Source of the DNA: Bacillota bacterium
GTDB taxonomy: Bacteria > Bacillota > UBA4882 > UBA8346
DNA length: 64,000 nucleotides
NCBI GenBank assembly: GCA_023402395.1
Contig: JAEYGI010000015.1
Coordinates: 11,008-75,007, forward strand
Direction: 5' to 3'
In this document: positions 34,467 through 43,029 of the stretch, piece by piece
How positions within the stretch are numbered: the stretch's first letter is position 1
Layout of the letters: every line of letters begins with the position of its first letter
Notes under the pieces: generated by a model
The model's input: only the letters and a program-made list of their open reading frames with translations
Database searches by the model: none
What the model was told of the DNA's origin: nothing
Translations under genes and position numbers: made by a program

Positions 34467-34670
34467 AATGCCCTCACCCATTGGGCCGATTCAAGCCGTC
34501 TGCCCTCTCCCATTACGCTCGAAGAACACTCGCTATGGGCGAGGGAGAAATAGGGCCTAAACTTTTACTGGCAAATGTTTTGGGTATCTTGAGTCCCTCC
34601 CCTATAGCCCGTTCTTTGGGCGTGATGGGGGAGGGCCACTGACTTGAACAGCCCGAGGGGTGAGGGCGTT
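34467..34670. mobile_element. 204-bp palindromic MITE-like element with ~60-bp arms
   Basis: Arms running inward from AATGCCCTCACCC (34467) and GGGTGAGGGCGTT (34670) match imperfectly for about 60 bp (including CATTACGCTCGAAGAAC / GTTCTTTGGGCGTGATG). Inner hairpins contain CTCTCCCAT and ATGGGCGAGGGAG. Non-coding; the open frame across it is accidental. Confidence 0.65.
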
Positions 34671-34760
34671 GAGATCAGAGCCGACAGTTATTTTGCTAAC
34701 TTAGTAAACTGGATAATCATGTAATTATTTAAGAAAAATCAGGCGTCAGGGCGGTGGGCT

Positions 34761-35050
34761 ATGGGTAACACATTGAATGAAGCGGTAAAAATTATCGTTG
34801 AAAACTTCGCGCCGGACAAGATTATTTTGTTTGGCTCGCGCGCTTCCGGGACAGTGACCCCGGACAGCGATTATAATTTAGCATCTTAAAAAGCGGGCTC
34901 GCCCACCGGCGCAAGACCGCCCAGCAAATTTACAAGGCATTGCTCCCGCTGGATCTGGCGGTGGATATTGTGGATATTATTATGGAAACGCCCGAAAAAT
35001 TTACTGCCTTAAAATTCAGATCCGTTTTTGATTTACGAGAGTATCGCTAG
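34761..35050 (+). pseudogene. MNT-type nucleotidyltransferase antitoxin, frameshifted
   Basis: The first 42 codons read MGNTLNEAVKIIVENFAPDKIILFGSRASG...PDSDYNLAS then stop. The next frame continues at once with ILKSGLAHRRKTAQQIYKALLPLDLAVDIVDIIMETPEKF...LREYR. Together these form a minimal nucleotidyltransferase (GSxxxG and DSD metal site), so a small indel near 34878-34890 broke the gene. It sits directly before a HEPN-like gene, the standard MNT/HEPN toxin-antitoxin order. Confidence 0.75.
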
Positions 35051-35067
35051 GAATGGAGAGGTCTTGT

Positions 35068-35295
35068 ATGAGAAACAATGAGCTGGCCGGGGCTTGGCTG
35101 AAAAGAGCGGTCAGCAGCTTGGAAAAAACGAAAATCGGCAAGATCTCGGAGGCGCTTTTTTACGAGGATTTATGTTTTGATTGCCAGCAAGCGGTTGAAA
35201 AGGAGCCGGTAAACGCGGAAGAATATCTTGAGGCGGTGGAATTGGCGGCTAAAGTGGTTCAACGGGTTGGCGAACAATTGAAGGAACGATGTTGA
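35068..35295 (+). pseudogene. HEPN-domain protein with internal deletion
   Basis: 75 aa. The N-terminal half (AWLKRAVSSLEKTKIGKI...LFYEDLCFDCQQAVEK) and the C-terminal end (VNAEEYLEAVELAAKVVQRVGEQL) both match HEPN toxins/partners, but they are joined directly: the middle ~45 residues, which would carry the RX4-6H RNase motif, are missing in frame. ATG 35068 follows GGAGAGG by 6 nt. Likely inactive; partner of the frameshifted nucleotidyltransferase. Confidence 0.7.
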
Positions 35296-35640
35296 TATGC
35301 TTTCTTCCCTTTTTTAAACGGATTGGCGGAATCGAAAGGAATACGGTGAACCATTGATGGCAACCAGGATGTGACCGGGTTGTCATCATCATTTATTAAG
35401 CCGGGGGAAGCGTGGAACGCTATCCGGCGTTGTTTTAAGTTCTCCCTGATCATGCTCCGCCGGCTGCCGCCGTTAGGCAGGGGCGGACTTTCATTTTACG
35501 GCAAAATAATATCTTAAATTTTCAAATACAACATTGACAATGATCACAAAGGAGAGTAAACTTACTTTGATATTCTATTATACAACTAGAATTACTAGGA
35601 ATTAAATTCGTCGCATCAGGAAAGGTGTGACCAACTGAAC
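35296..35640. other. 345-bp leader region of the methionine importer operon
   Basis: No gene. Contains a short GC inverted repeat (CCGCCGGCTGCCGCCGTTAGGCAGGGGCGG near 35459-35487) and the metN promoter. The conserved S-box (SAM riboswitch) and T-box sequences were looked for and not seen. Confidence 0.5.
35534..35562 (+). promoter_or_regulatory. Sigma-70-type promoter of metNIQ
   Basis: TTGACA (35534-35539), 17-bp spacer, TAAACT (35557-35562), about 80 bp before metN, in an AT-rich stretch. Confidence 0.6.
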
Positions 35641-36684
35641 GTGGCTGAACCAATGATTGAGCTGGATCATGTAACCAAAGTTTATCACCAAAAAAACACT
35701 AACGTTGTGGCCTTGGATGATGTTAGTCTGACGATCGCCAAAGGGGAAATTTTCGGGATCATCGGGCTGAGCGGGGCGGGCAAAAGCACCTTAATCCGCG
35801 TCATCAACCGTTTGGAGACGCCGCAGTCCGGCAGCGTCAGGATTCAAGGCGCCGATATCACCGCGTTGAAAGGTTCCGGGCTCCGTAAAGCGCGCCAGCG
35901 GATCGGCATGATCTTTCAACATTTCAATCTGTTGAATTCGCGGACGGTGTTCGGAAACATCGCGTTTCCGCTGGAAATCGCCGGAGTGAAGCTGGCGGCC
36001 GTCGCGGCCCGGGTCAATGAATTGGCCGAGTTGGTCGGGCTTTCGTCCAAGCTGGACGCGTATCCGTCACAACTGAGCGGCGGCCAGAAACAGCGCGTGG
36101 GAATCGCCCGGGCGCTGGCCAATCACCCTGAAATATTGCTGTGCGATGAGGCCACCTCCGCGCTGGATCCCCAGACCACCCAGTCCATTTTAAAGTTGTT
36201 GCAGGAGTTGAACCAAAACTTCGGGATCACGATCGTCTTGATTACTCATGAAATCCAGGTCATCAAGGAGATCTGCGATTCGGTGGCGGTGATCGAAGAC
36301 GGGCATATCGTGGAGAGCGGCCCGATATTGAAGCTGTTTACCCGGCCCGATACCGAGATCGCCCGCCGCTTTATCGGCGTGGCGCTGAACCGGGATGTGA
36401 CGCTTGACGCCAGCTATCTTTCCGCCGCTCCCCGCGGGGAATGCCGCCAGCTGATCCGGATCGACTTTATCGGCGAGGCGGCCCGTTCGCCAATCATCGC
36501 TTCGGTGATCGGCCGGTTTGAGGTGGAAGTCAATATTCTCCACGCCCATATGGATTCAATCAAAGAGACCCCGTTCGGCTCGCTGATTGTCGAGATGGCC
36601 GGAACCGCGGCCAACATCGAAGCGTCGTTACAATACCTTACCGAATTAGGAATACGAATCGAGGTGCTGCCGGATGTGGGATAA
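35641..36684 (+). CDS. metN: Methionine ABC importer ATP-binding protein
   Basis: 347 aa. Walker A GLSGAGKST, Q-loop in MIFQHFNLL, signature LSGGQKQR, Walker B LLCDEATSALD and the switch His in LITHE are all present. The C-terminal ~80 residues form the NIL domain that senses methionine (RIDFIGEAARSPIIASVIGRFEVEVNILHA). GTG start with AGGAAAGG upstream. Overlaps metI by 11 bp. First gene of the complete MetNIQ importer for L-/D-methionine. Confidence 0.95.
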   Translation: MAEPMIELDHVTKVYHQKNTNVVALDDVSLTIAKGEIFGIIGLSGAGKSTLIRVINRLETPQSGSVRIQGADITALKGSGLRKARQRIGMIFQHFNLLNSRTVFGNIAFPLEIAGVKLAAVAARVNELAELVGLSSKLDAYPSQLSGGQKQRVGIARALANHPEILLCDEATSALDPQTTQSILKLLQELNQNFGITIVLITHEIQVIKEICDSVAVIEDGHIVESGPILKLFTRPDTEIARRFIGVALNRDVTLDASYLSAAPRGECRQLIRIDFIGEAARSPIIASVIGRFEVEVNILHAHMDSIKETPFGSLIVEMAGTAANIEASLQYLTELGIRIEVLPDVG

Positions 36685-37333
36685 TCCGCAACTTTGGAAC
36701 CTGCTCATTAACGCGCTTTGGGAAACCGTTTATATGGTGGGGATCGCACTGATTCTATCGGCGCTCCTGGGATTTCCCCTCGGCGTGCTGCTGGTGATCA
36801 CCAGCCCCGGCCATCTCCGCCCTAACCGGGTAATCCACAATACCCTGGCGTTGATCGTCAATGTCGGCCGTTCCCTGCCTTTTATTATTCTGCTGGTGGC
36901 GATCGTTCCGTTTACCCGTTGGGTGGTGGGGACGTCCATCGGAACGCCCGGCGCGATCGTGCCGCTGACCATTGGCGCCATTCCGTTTATTGCCCGGGTC
37001 ATGGAGTCGGCCCTGCTGGAGGTCGACCCAGGGGTGATCGAAGCCGTTCAGGCCATGGGCGCCAACACCTGGCAGATCATCCTGAAGGTCATGATCCCCG
37101 AATCGCGGTCGGGTCTGATTTTGGGGCTGACCATTACCGCGGTAAGCCTGGTCGGGTATTCGGCCATGGCCGGCGCCGTCGGGGGAGGCGGCCTGGGTGA
37201 TCTGGCGATCCGTTACGGGTATCAACGTTTTCAACCGGAGGTTACCTTGGCCACGGTGATCGCCCTGGTCCTGCTGGTGCAAGGGACGCAATCGGTGGGG
37301 GATTGGATTGCCAGACGTTTCAACCGGCACTGA
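36674..37333 (+). CDS. metI: Methionine ABC importer permease
   Basis: 219 aa, five predicted membrane helices. The coupling-helix loop VIEAVQAMGANTWQIILKVMIPES and TAVSLVGYSAMAGAVGGGGLGDLAIRYGYQRF are diagnostic of MetI. Starts within the end of metN. Confidence 0.95.
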   Translation: MWDNPQLWNLLINALWETVYMVGIALILSALLGFPLGVLLVITSPGHLRPNRVIHNTLALIVNVGRSLPFIILLVAIVPFTRWVVGTSIGTPGAIVPLTIGAIPFIARVMESALLEVDPGVIEAVQAMGANTWQIILKVMIPESRSGLILGLTITAVSLVGYSAMAGAVGGGGLGDLAIRYGYQRFQPEVTLATVIALVLLVQGTQSVGDWIARRFNRH

Positions 37334-37393
37334 AGATTTTCGGCAAAAGATCTGAATCGAAAAAGATCTATAAAAAGCATAGGAGGAATTGCA

Positions 37394-38194
37394 ATGAGCC
37401 TAAAATTATCATTCAAACTGTTCCTGGTGGGACTGAGCCTGTTGCTGGTCGGCACCTTGGCGCCGGCCGGGGCCGCCACCGCGCTGAAAGTCGGCGCTTC
37501 GCCCACGCCTCACGCGCAGATTCTGGAGCTTGTCAAGCCGCAACTGGCAAAAGAGGGAATCGATCTTCAAATCGTGGTCTTTCAGGACTATGTCCAGCCC
37601 AACCTGGCCTTGGCCGAGGGGGAGTTAAGCGCTAATTATTTTCAGCACATTCCCTACCTGGACCAGTTCAGCAAGGATCACAAGCTGGATCTCACCTATA
37701 TCGCGAAAGTACATATTGAGCCCATCGGGGTTTATTCCAGTAAAATCAAATCCTTAAAAGACCTCAAGAATAACGCGGTAGTCGGCATACCCAATGATCC
37801 GACCAACGGCGGCCGCGCGTTGCTGCTGCTGCAACAGGCGAAATTAATCGAGTTAAAGAAAGGGGCCGGGCTTGCCGCCACCGAGCTTGACATCGCCAGC
37901 AACCCCAAGAAATTGCAGTTCAAACCGTTGGAAGCGGCCCAATTGCCCCGGGCCCTGCCGGATCTGGATATTGCGATCATTAACACCAACTATGCGCTGT
38001 CCATAAATCTGGTGCCGACCAAAGACGCCCTTTTCATCGAGAACAGCGAGTCGCCCTATGTCAACATCCTGGCGGTGCGGACCAAGGATAAAAGCAATTC
38101 CGATCTGCAAAAACTGGCCAAAGCGCTGAACAGCGACGCGGTGCGGGACTATATTCTGACGACTTACAAAGGGAGCATTGTTCCGGCGTTTTAA
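37394..38194 (+). CDS. metQ: Methionine-binding protein of the NlpA family
   Basis: 266 aa. Signal peptide (MSLKLSFKLFLVGLSLLLVGTLAPAGAA), then KVGASPTPHAQILELVKPQLAKEGIDLQIV, the start of MetQ/NlpA proteins, and NTNYALSINLVPTKDALFIENSESPYVNILAVR. Unusually there is no lipobox Cys; most MetQ proteins, including E. coli MetQ, are lipoproteins. AGGAGG ribosome site. Last gene of the operon, followed by a terminator. Confidence 0.94.
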   Translation: MSLKLSFKLFLVGLSLLLVGTLAPAGAATALKVGASPTPHAQILELVKPQLAKEGIDLQIVVFQDYVQPNLALAEGELSANYFQHIPYLDQFSKDHKLDLTYIAKVHIEPIGVYSSKIKSLKDLKNNAVVGIPNDPTNGGRALLLLQQAKLIELKKGAGLAATELDIASNPKKLQFKPLEAAQLPRALPDLDIAIINTNYALSINLVPTKDALFIENSESPYVNILAVRTKDKSNSDLQKLAKALNSDAVRDYILTTYKGSIVPAF

Positions 38195-38303
38195 AAACCA
38201 CGGGATATTGCCGATTGTCCACAGAGCGGCCTTGTGGAAATGTTTCGAAGCGATTTATCCCTGATGTCTCTGATGGGGAAAGAGTTTGGGTTGAGCTTGG
38301 AGG

Positions 38304-38341
38304 AGCAGCCCTTCCGAATTTTCGGAAGGGCTGCTTTTTTT
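38304..38341. terminator. Strong terminator between metQ and the convergent araC gene
   Basis: Perfect 15-bp stem AGCAGCCCTTCCGAA / TTCGGAAGGGCTGCT followed by a T tract. Serves the metNIQ operon and possibly the convergent regulator. Confidence 0.9.
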
Positions 38342-38352
38342 TATGTGGCGGG

Positions 38353-39222
38353 CTACCGGTTCAGATTGCGGTAGCGCAGCGGCGTGGTGGAGACCAGCAG
38401 CTTGAACTTGCGGATGAAATTGTTCTGATTGTTGAAACCGACCAGTCCCGCGATTTCATTGATGGTACGGTCGCTTTGCTCCAGCATGAATTTGGCCTCC
38501 GTGATTCGGATCTTCAGCAAATATTCATAGGGAGTCAGGCCGGTCTGCTTTTTGAACAGGCGGATAAACGCGTATTGGCTCATGAAATATTGTTGGGCGA
38601 GCCGGCCGATGTGGATGTCGTCGGCAAAATGGGCTTCCAGAAAGGCGCTGGCGGCGCTGATGATCGCTTTGGCCGATAACGGCAGCTGTGAGGTGGACTG
38701 CTCCTGCTTGCGGAGGCCGAGTTCGGTGAGGAGGCCGCTCATCAGATGCGATAGGCTCAAGTCCACGGTGGACTGGCGGCATTGGGTCAATTCGAGAATC
38801 TTTTCAATGGTTTTTTCGATCTTGGCCGTGTTTTCAAACTGAATCATCTCAAAGGAGTCGCCGTTGAGCAGGTGCAGGTAATCGATTTCCGGGTGGCAGT
38901 CAAAACGGATCCAGAGGATTTCCCAATTCTCCCCCACGGTCCGGTAATGGTGATACCCGTTGCAATCGAGCAGAAACGCCTGGCCCTTTTGGGCTTGGAA
39001 CTTGCGGTTGGCGTAGGTGATCTCTCCCGTGCCCGAAACGGTCAGGATCAGCAGGCAATTGTTCAATCCCTCCCGTTCCACCTCATAGGCGGCGGTGGCA
39101 AAGAAATGGCCGCAGGCCGTGATCCGGAAGGGCAATTTTTTGGCGGACGGGCCGGGGGTGTACAAGATGAATTTCGACTCCGGCAGGAAGGCGTCGTTGA
39201 CTTTGTACAAGTAACGGCTCAT
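38353..39222 (-). CDS. AraC-family regulator of the hexuronate operon
   Basis: 289 aa. The N-terminal cupin-like domain carries a sugar-sensing arm; the C-terminal double HTH (IHIGRLAQQYFMSQYAFIRLFKKQTG and INEIAGLVGFNNQNNFIRKFK) is canonical. Start taken as ATG 39222 (GAGG 5 nt upstream); the TTG 15 nt earlier is unlikely. Divergent from the RraA-like/uxaC operon with a 120-bp AT-rich intergenic region that must hold both promoters, so it most likely activates that operon. Confidence 0.9.
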   Translation of the reverse strand: MSRYLYKVNDAFLPESKFILYTPGPSAKKLPFRITACGHFFATAAYEVEREGLNNCLLILTVSGTGEITYANRKFQAQKGQAFLLDCNGYHHYRTVGENWEILWIRFDCHPEIDYLHLLNGDSFEMIQFENTAKIEKTIEKILELTQCRQSTVDLSLSHLMSGLLTELGLRKQEQSTSQLPLSAKAIISAASAFLEAHFADDIHIGRLAQQYFMSQYAFIRLFKKQTGLTPYEYLLKIRITEAKFMLEQSDRTINEIAGLVGFNNQNNFIRKFKLLVSTTPLRYRNLNR

Positions 39223-39342
39223 CGGAACCTCGCGCAATTTTTATAAATTTTCGGGCAATTATTCGCAATGTAATCTTGTTACGGCTATATTATAATTATA
39301 ACACAATCAGGTAAACGAGTAATCAATAAAGGGTGATTTGTC

Positions 39343-40008
39343 ATGCCGGAATGGACGAGTGACCGCGAGCTTTTCCAACTGATGCAAACCGAATTGTACA
39401 CGCCGGTGGTCGGGGATATCCTCGATCAGAAGGGAAGATATCATCAGTTCCTGCCCCAGCCGATCCAGCCCCTGCGCGAGTCCATGGTACTGGCGGGCCG
39501 GGCGATGCCGGTGCTGATGATCGACGTCTACGGCCCGCAGGCCAAACCCTTTGGGCTGCTGACGGAGGCCCTGGACCAGCTGCGGGAAGGCGAGGTCTAT
39601 CTGGCCGGTGGCGGCGAGATGCGTTGCGCCTATTGGGGTGAGTTGCTGACCGCCACCGCCAGGAAACGGGGCGCGGCCGGCGCGGTGATCAACGGCTTCC
39701 ACCGGGACACGCCTATGGTTTTGGAGCAAAATTGGCCGGTGTTTTCACGGGGCCGTTATGCGCAGGATTCGTCGGTCCGGACCCAGGTGGCCGATTACCG
39801 CTGCCCGATCGAGGCGGGTGGGGTTTGGGTCCGCCCGGGCGATTTGGTCTTCGCCGATCAGGACGGGGTGCTAATCATCCCGGCGGAGCTGGAAACGGAA
39901 GTGATCGCGCTGGCGCTGGAGAAAGCGCGCGGCGAAAAAGTGGTGCGCCGGGCGATTGAGAACGGCATGTCCAGCACCGACGCGTTTAAGCAGTTCGGCA
40001 TATTATAA
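39343..40008 (+). CDS. RraA-like family protein (putative aldolase)
   Basis: 221 aa, RraA/HMG-aldolase fold. Family features: TPVVGDILDQKG near the N terminus, GGEMRCAYWGELLTATARKRGAAGAVINGFHRD, and PGDLVFADQDGVLIIP. Such proteins occur in sugar-acid operons, where they may cleave or isomerise 2-oxo acids; the label RNase E inhibitor is historical. First gene of the hexuronate operon, so a carbohydrate role is favoured over RNA metabolism. Reaction not known. Confidence 0.85.
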   Translation: MPEWTSDRELFQLMQTELYTPVVGDILDQKGRYHQFLPQPIQPLRESMVLAGRAMPVLMIDVYGPQAKPFGLLTEALDQLREGEVYLAGGGEMRCAYWGELLTATARKRGAAGAVINGFHRDTPMVLEQNWPVFSRGRYAQDSSVRTQVADYRCPIEAGGVWVRPGDLVFADQDGVLIIPAELETEVIALALEKARGEKVVRRAIENGMSSTDAFKQFGIL

Positions 40009-40044
40009 GGGTTAACACCGATTAAGGTTCGACGGGAGCACGCC

Positions 40045-41448
40045 ATGAGAGAATTTCTGGACGAAAATTTTTTGCTGGACAACGCGGCCGGCCGCGGGTT
40101 GTATTTCGGCTATGCTGAAAAGTTGCCGATCTACGATTACCACTGCCATCTGCCGCCGGAGGAGATCGCCGCCGACCGGCGCTTTGCCAACCTCGCCGAG
40201 GTTTGGCTCGGCGGCGATCATTACAAATGGCGGGCCATGCGGAGCAATGGCATCCAGGAGCGCTTCGTCACCGGCGACGCCCCAGATTTTGAGAAATTTC
40301 AGGCCTGGGCGGCGACGGTGCCCTATTGTATCGGCAATCCGCTCTATCATTGGACTCATCTCGAATTGCAACGGTATTTCGGCATCCGGGTCCTGCTTGA
40401 CGAGAACAGCGCCGCCTCGATCTGGGAGCAATGCAACGCGCTGTTGGCTACGGAAGGCTTCTCGGCGAAGAATCTGATCCGCCGCTCTAACGTGCATACC
40501 ATAATGACCACCGAGGATCCGCTGGATGCGCTGGCGAGCCACCAAAAGATCCGGGAGGATTCCGACTTCAAGGTACGGGTGTCCACGGCCTTCCGGCCCG
40601 ACAACGCCCTCGCTATCGAAGCGGCCGGGTTTCCGGACTGGGTGGAGCGGTTGGCGGAGACGTCCGGGATTGCGATTGATGATTCCTATCTCCGGTTTCT
40701 GGAGGCGCTGGAGGCGCGGGTCCGTTTCTTCCACGCCCGGGGCTGCCGGCTTTCGGATCACGCGTTGGATGAGGTCGTTTTCGAACGGGCTGACCCCGGC
40801 GCGCTGGCCGAGACATTCCGGCGGCGGATGCGCGGCGGGGAGATCTCAAAAGCGGCGGCGGAGGCGTTCCAAACCGAAACCTTGCTGTTTCTGGGCCGGC
40901 TTTATCACGAATTGGACTGGGCGATGCAGTTGCATATCGGCGCGCTGCGCTACAATAACACCCGGATGCAAGGGGTGTTCGGGTTCGATTCCATCGGCGA
41001 CCGGCCCTTCGCCAAGCCCCTGGCCCTGCTGCTGGACGCGCTCGACCAGCGCGATGAGTTGCCGCGGACGATTCTCTATTGTCTCAACCCTAGCGACAAT
41101 GAGGTGTTGGCGACGATGATCGGCAATTTCCAGGGCGGCGGGATTCCGGGGAAGATCCAGTTCGGCTCGGGCTGGTGGTTCAATGATCAGGAAGACGGAA
41201 TTCTCCGGCAATTGCAGGCCCTGGCCAATCTGGGGCTGCTCGGCCGGTTCGTGGGGATGCTGACCGATTCCCGAAGCTTTCTATCTTATCCCCGCCACGA
41301 GTATTTCCGGCGGATCCTCTGCAATCTGTTGGGAAGCTGGATCGAGTCGGGCCGGGCTCCGCGCGACCTGGACCGGATGGGAAGCATGGTTCAAGACATC
41401 TGCTTTTATAATGCGTTGCGGTATTTCGGGATAAGCGAGGCGATCTAA
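40045..41448 (+). CDS. uxaC: Uronate isomerase
   Basis: 467 aa, usual UxaC length. Signature elements: DYHCHLPPEEIAADRRFANLAEVWLGGDHYKWRAMRSNG (HxH metal motif), RRSNVHTIMTTEDPLD, AMQLHIGALRYNNTRM and GMLTDSRSFLSYPRHEYFRRILCN. Converts D-glucuronate to D-fructuronate and D-galacturonate to D-tagaturonate. It is followed with no gap by the altronate dehydratase genes, fitting hexuronate catabolism of the products of lyases and glycosidases encoded nearby. Confidence 0.96.
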   Translation: MREFLDENFLLDNAAGRGLYFGYAEKLPIYDYHCHLPPEEIAADRRFANLAEVWLGGDHYKWRAMRSNGIQERFVTGDAPDFEKFQAWAATVPYCIGNPLYHWTHLELQRYFGIRVLLDENSAASIWEQCNALLATEGFSAKNLIRRSNVHTIMTTEDPLDALASHQKIREDSDFKVRVSTAFRPDNALAIEAAGFPDWVERLAETSGIAIDDSYLRFLEALEARVRFFHARGCRLSDHALDEVVFERADPGALAETFRRRMRGGEISKAAAEAFQTETLLFLGRLYHELDWAMQLHIGALRYNNTRMQGVFGFDSIGDRPFAKPLALLLDALDQRDELPRTILYCLNPSDNEVLATMIGNFQGGGIPGKIQFGSGWWFNDQEDGILRQLQALANLGLLGRFVGMLTDSRSFLSYPRHEYFRRILCNLLGSWIESGRAPRDLDRMGSMVQDICFYNALRYFGISEAI

Positions 41449-41787
41449 GTGGATCGGTTTACACAGGGATGTTTTCAGATTGAAGCGATGGACAATGTCT
41501 GCACGGCCCTTTTCGACCTGGAACCGGGTCCGGTGAAAGTGATCGGCAGCCCGGGGACCCCTGTCCTGCAAATCGCCGCGCCGATCAAGAAGGGCCATAA
41601 GCTGGCCAACCGGCCCATCGATCCTGGGGAAGCGATTGTCAAATATGGGATCGCGATTGGGGAAGCCACTCGTTCGATCGGTGCTGGCGAATGGGTGCAT
41701 TTGCACAACTGCCGCAGCCGCTATGACGCCCGGTCGTCCACACTGGATCCGGAGACCGGAGCGCCGACGGACACGCGCTATAAGTAA
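41449..41787 (+). CDS. uxaA: Altronate dehydratase small (SAF-domain) subunit
   Basis: 112 aa corresponding to the N-terminal SAF domain of UxaA (EAMDNVCTALFDLEPG, PIKKGHKLANRPI, VKYGIAIGEATRSIGAGEWVHLHN). The GTG start follows the uxaC stop directly. UxaA is a single fused protein in E. coli; here the domain is a separate gene, as in other UxaA/galactarate-dehydratase relatives. Confidence 0.88.
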   Translation: MDRFTQGCFQIEAMDNVCTALFDLEPGPVKVIGSPGTPVLQIAAPIKKGHKLANRPIDPGEAIVKYGIAIGEATRSIGAGEWVHLHNCRSRYDARSSTLDPETGAPTDTRYK

Positions 41788-41808
41788 AAAAATGGCCGAG
41801 GAGCATCG

Positions 41809-43029
41809 ATGATGAGTGATCCCATTCGAAGCTGGCAGGGGTTTTTGCGCCAAGACGGGTCCAAGGGAATCCGGAACAAAGTGCTGGTGATCTATACCGT
41901 GGAATGCGCTTCGTTCGTCGCCAAGGCGATTGGGGCGGAATTTCCCGGGGATGACGTGGATGTGGTGGGTTTTCAGGGGTGCACCGACAATGAGTACGCC
42001 GTCCGGATGCTGCTGGCCCTAATCCGCCACCCCAACGTGGGAGCGGTGCTGGCGGTGGGCTTGGGCTGCGAGTACATTCAGGCCGACCGGCTGGCCCGGA
42101 AAGCCGAGGAAGCGGGCAAACCCGGCGCCTGGATGCTGATTCAGGAATGTGGCGGCACGCCGGGGTCCGTGGCGCGGGGCCGGGAGATCGTTGCTGACTT
42201 CTTGAGACGGTTGGCCGTCGAGTCGATTCGAATCGAGATGGGATTGGCCGATCTGATCCTCGGCGCCGAATGCGGCGGCTCCGACTTCACCTCGGGACTG
42301 GCCGGGAATGTGGTGGTCGGCAAATGTTTCGACCGGCTGGTGGACTCCGGCGGCACGGCGATCTTCGAAGAGATCGTCGAGGCGGTGGGATTGAAGGATC
42401 AGTTAGCGGCCAGGGGGCGGGCCGATCAAGCCCGGCGGGAGATCGGCGCCACCTATGACAAGGCGTTAGAATATTGTAAGTCGGTGCGCCAATTCTCGGT
42501 TTCGCCGGGGAACTTCGCGGGCGGGCTGAGCACTATCGAGGAGAAGAGCATGGGCGCGCTGGCCAAAAGCGGCTCCCGGCCCATCGAGGGGGTGCTGAAA
42601 GCATCCCAGCGGCCGGGATGCAAGGGGCTGTGGCTGCTGGACAGCACTCCCGACCCTTATTGGATGGGCTTCGGCTATACCAATCCCAATGACAACGAGG
42701 GCTTGACGGTGCTGGCTTCCTGCGGGGCGCAACTGCTGTTTCTGGTGACCGGCCGGGGCACGGTGGTGGGGAACGCGGTCGCGCCGGTGCTCAAGATCAC
42801 CGGCAACGAAAGCACCTATCGCCGGATGGAGGACGATCTAGACTTTTGCGCCGGGCCGGCGCTCAGCGGCGAGAAGACCTTGGAGGAGCTTGCCGCCGAG
42901 CTGATCGAAGCCGTGATCGAAGTCTGCGCCGGGCGGCCGACCAAAGCCGAACGCCTGGGGCACAAGGAATACTATATTCCCTATAAATATCAAAATTTAG
43001 AAGAGCCAACGAAGAGGTGCAACCCATGA
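41809..43029 (+). CDS. uxaA: Altronate dehydratase large subunit (UxaA C-terminal domain)
   Basis: 406 aa, catalytic part of the UxaA/GarD family. It opens WQGFLRQDGSKGIRNKVLVIYTVECASFV, contains GFQGCTDNEYA, GAECGGSDFTSGLAGN and the NPNDNEGLTVLASCGAQLLFLVTGRGTVVGN region with metal/cluster-binding Cys residues. Dehydrates D-altronate to 2-keto-3-deoxygluconate with Fe2+. GAGGAG ribosome site. Ends in an ATGA overlap with the following dehydrogenase. Confidence 0.92.
   Translation: MMSDPIRSWQGFLRQDGSKGIRNKVLVIYTVECASFVAKAIGAEFPGDDVDVVGFQGCTDNEYAVRMLLALIRHPNVGAVLAVGLGCEYIQADRLARKAEEAGKPGAWMLIQECGGTPGSVARGREIVADFLRRLAVESIRIEMGLADLILGAECGGSDFTSGLAGNVVVGKCFDRLVDSGGTAIFEEIVEAVGLKDQLAARGRADQARREIGATYDKALEYCKSVRQFSVSPGNFAGGLSTIEEKSMGALAKSGSRPIEGVLKASQRPGCKGLWLLDSTPDPYWMGFGYTNPNDNEGLTVLASCGAQLLFLVTGRGTVVGNAVAPVLKITGNESTYRRMEDDLDFCAGPALSGEKTLEELAAELIEAVIEVCAGRPTKAERLGHKEYYIPYKYQNLEEPTKRCNP

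Noticed and set aside
34370..34642. 90-aa open frame after the truncated methyltransferase
   Set aside because: Most of it lies in the palindromic element; no similarity to the lost methyltransferase C terminus.
31079..34670. CRISPR array in the repeat-rich island
   Set aside because: The repeats are inverted or 21-bp contiguous units, without regular direct repeats separated by unique spacers, and there are no cas genes.
39223..39342. Precise promoters between the AraC gene and the RraA-like gene
   Set aside because: AT-rich with several TATATT/TATAAT-like hexamers, but no -35/-10 pair with good spacing could be chosen.
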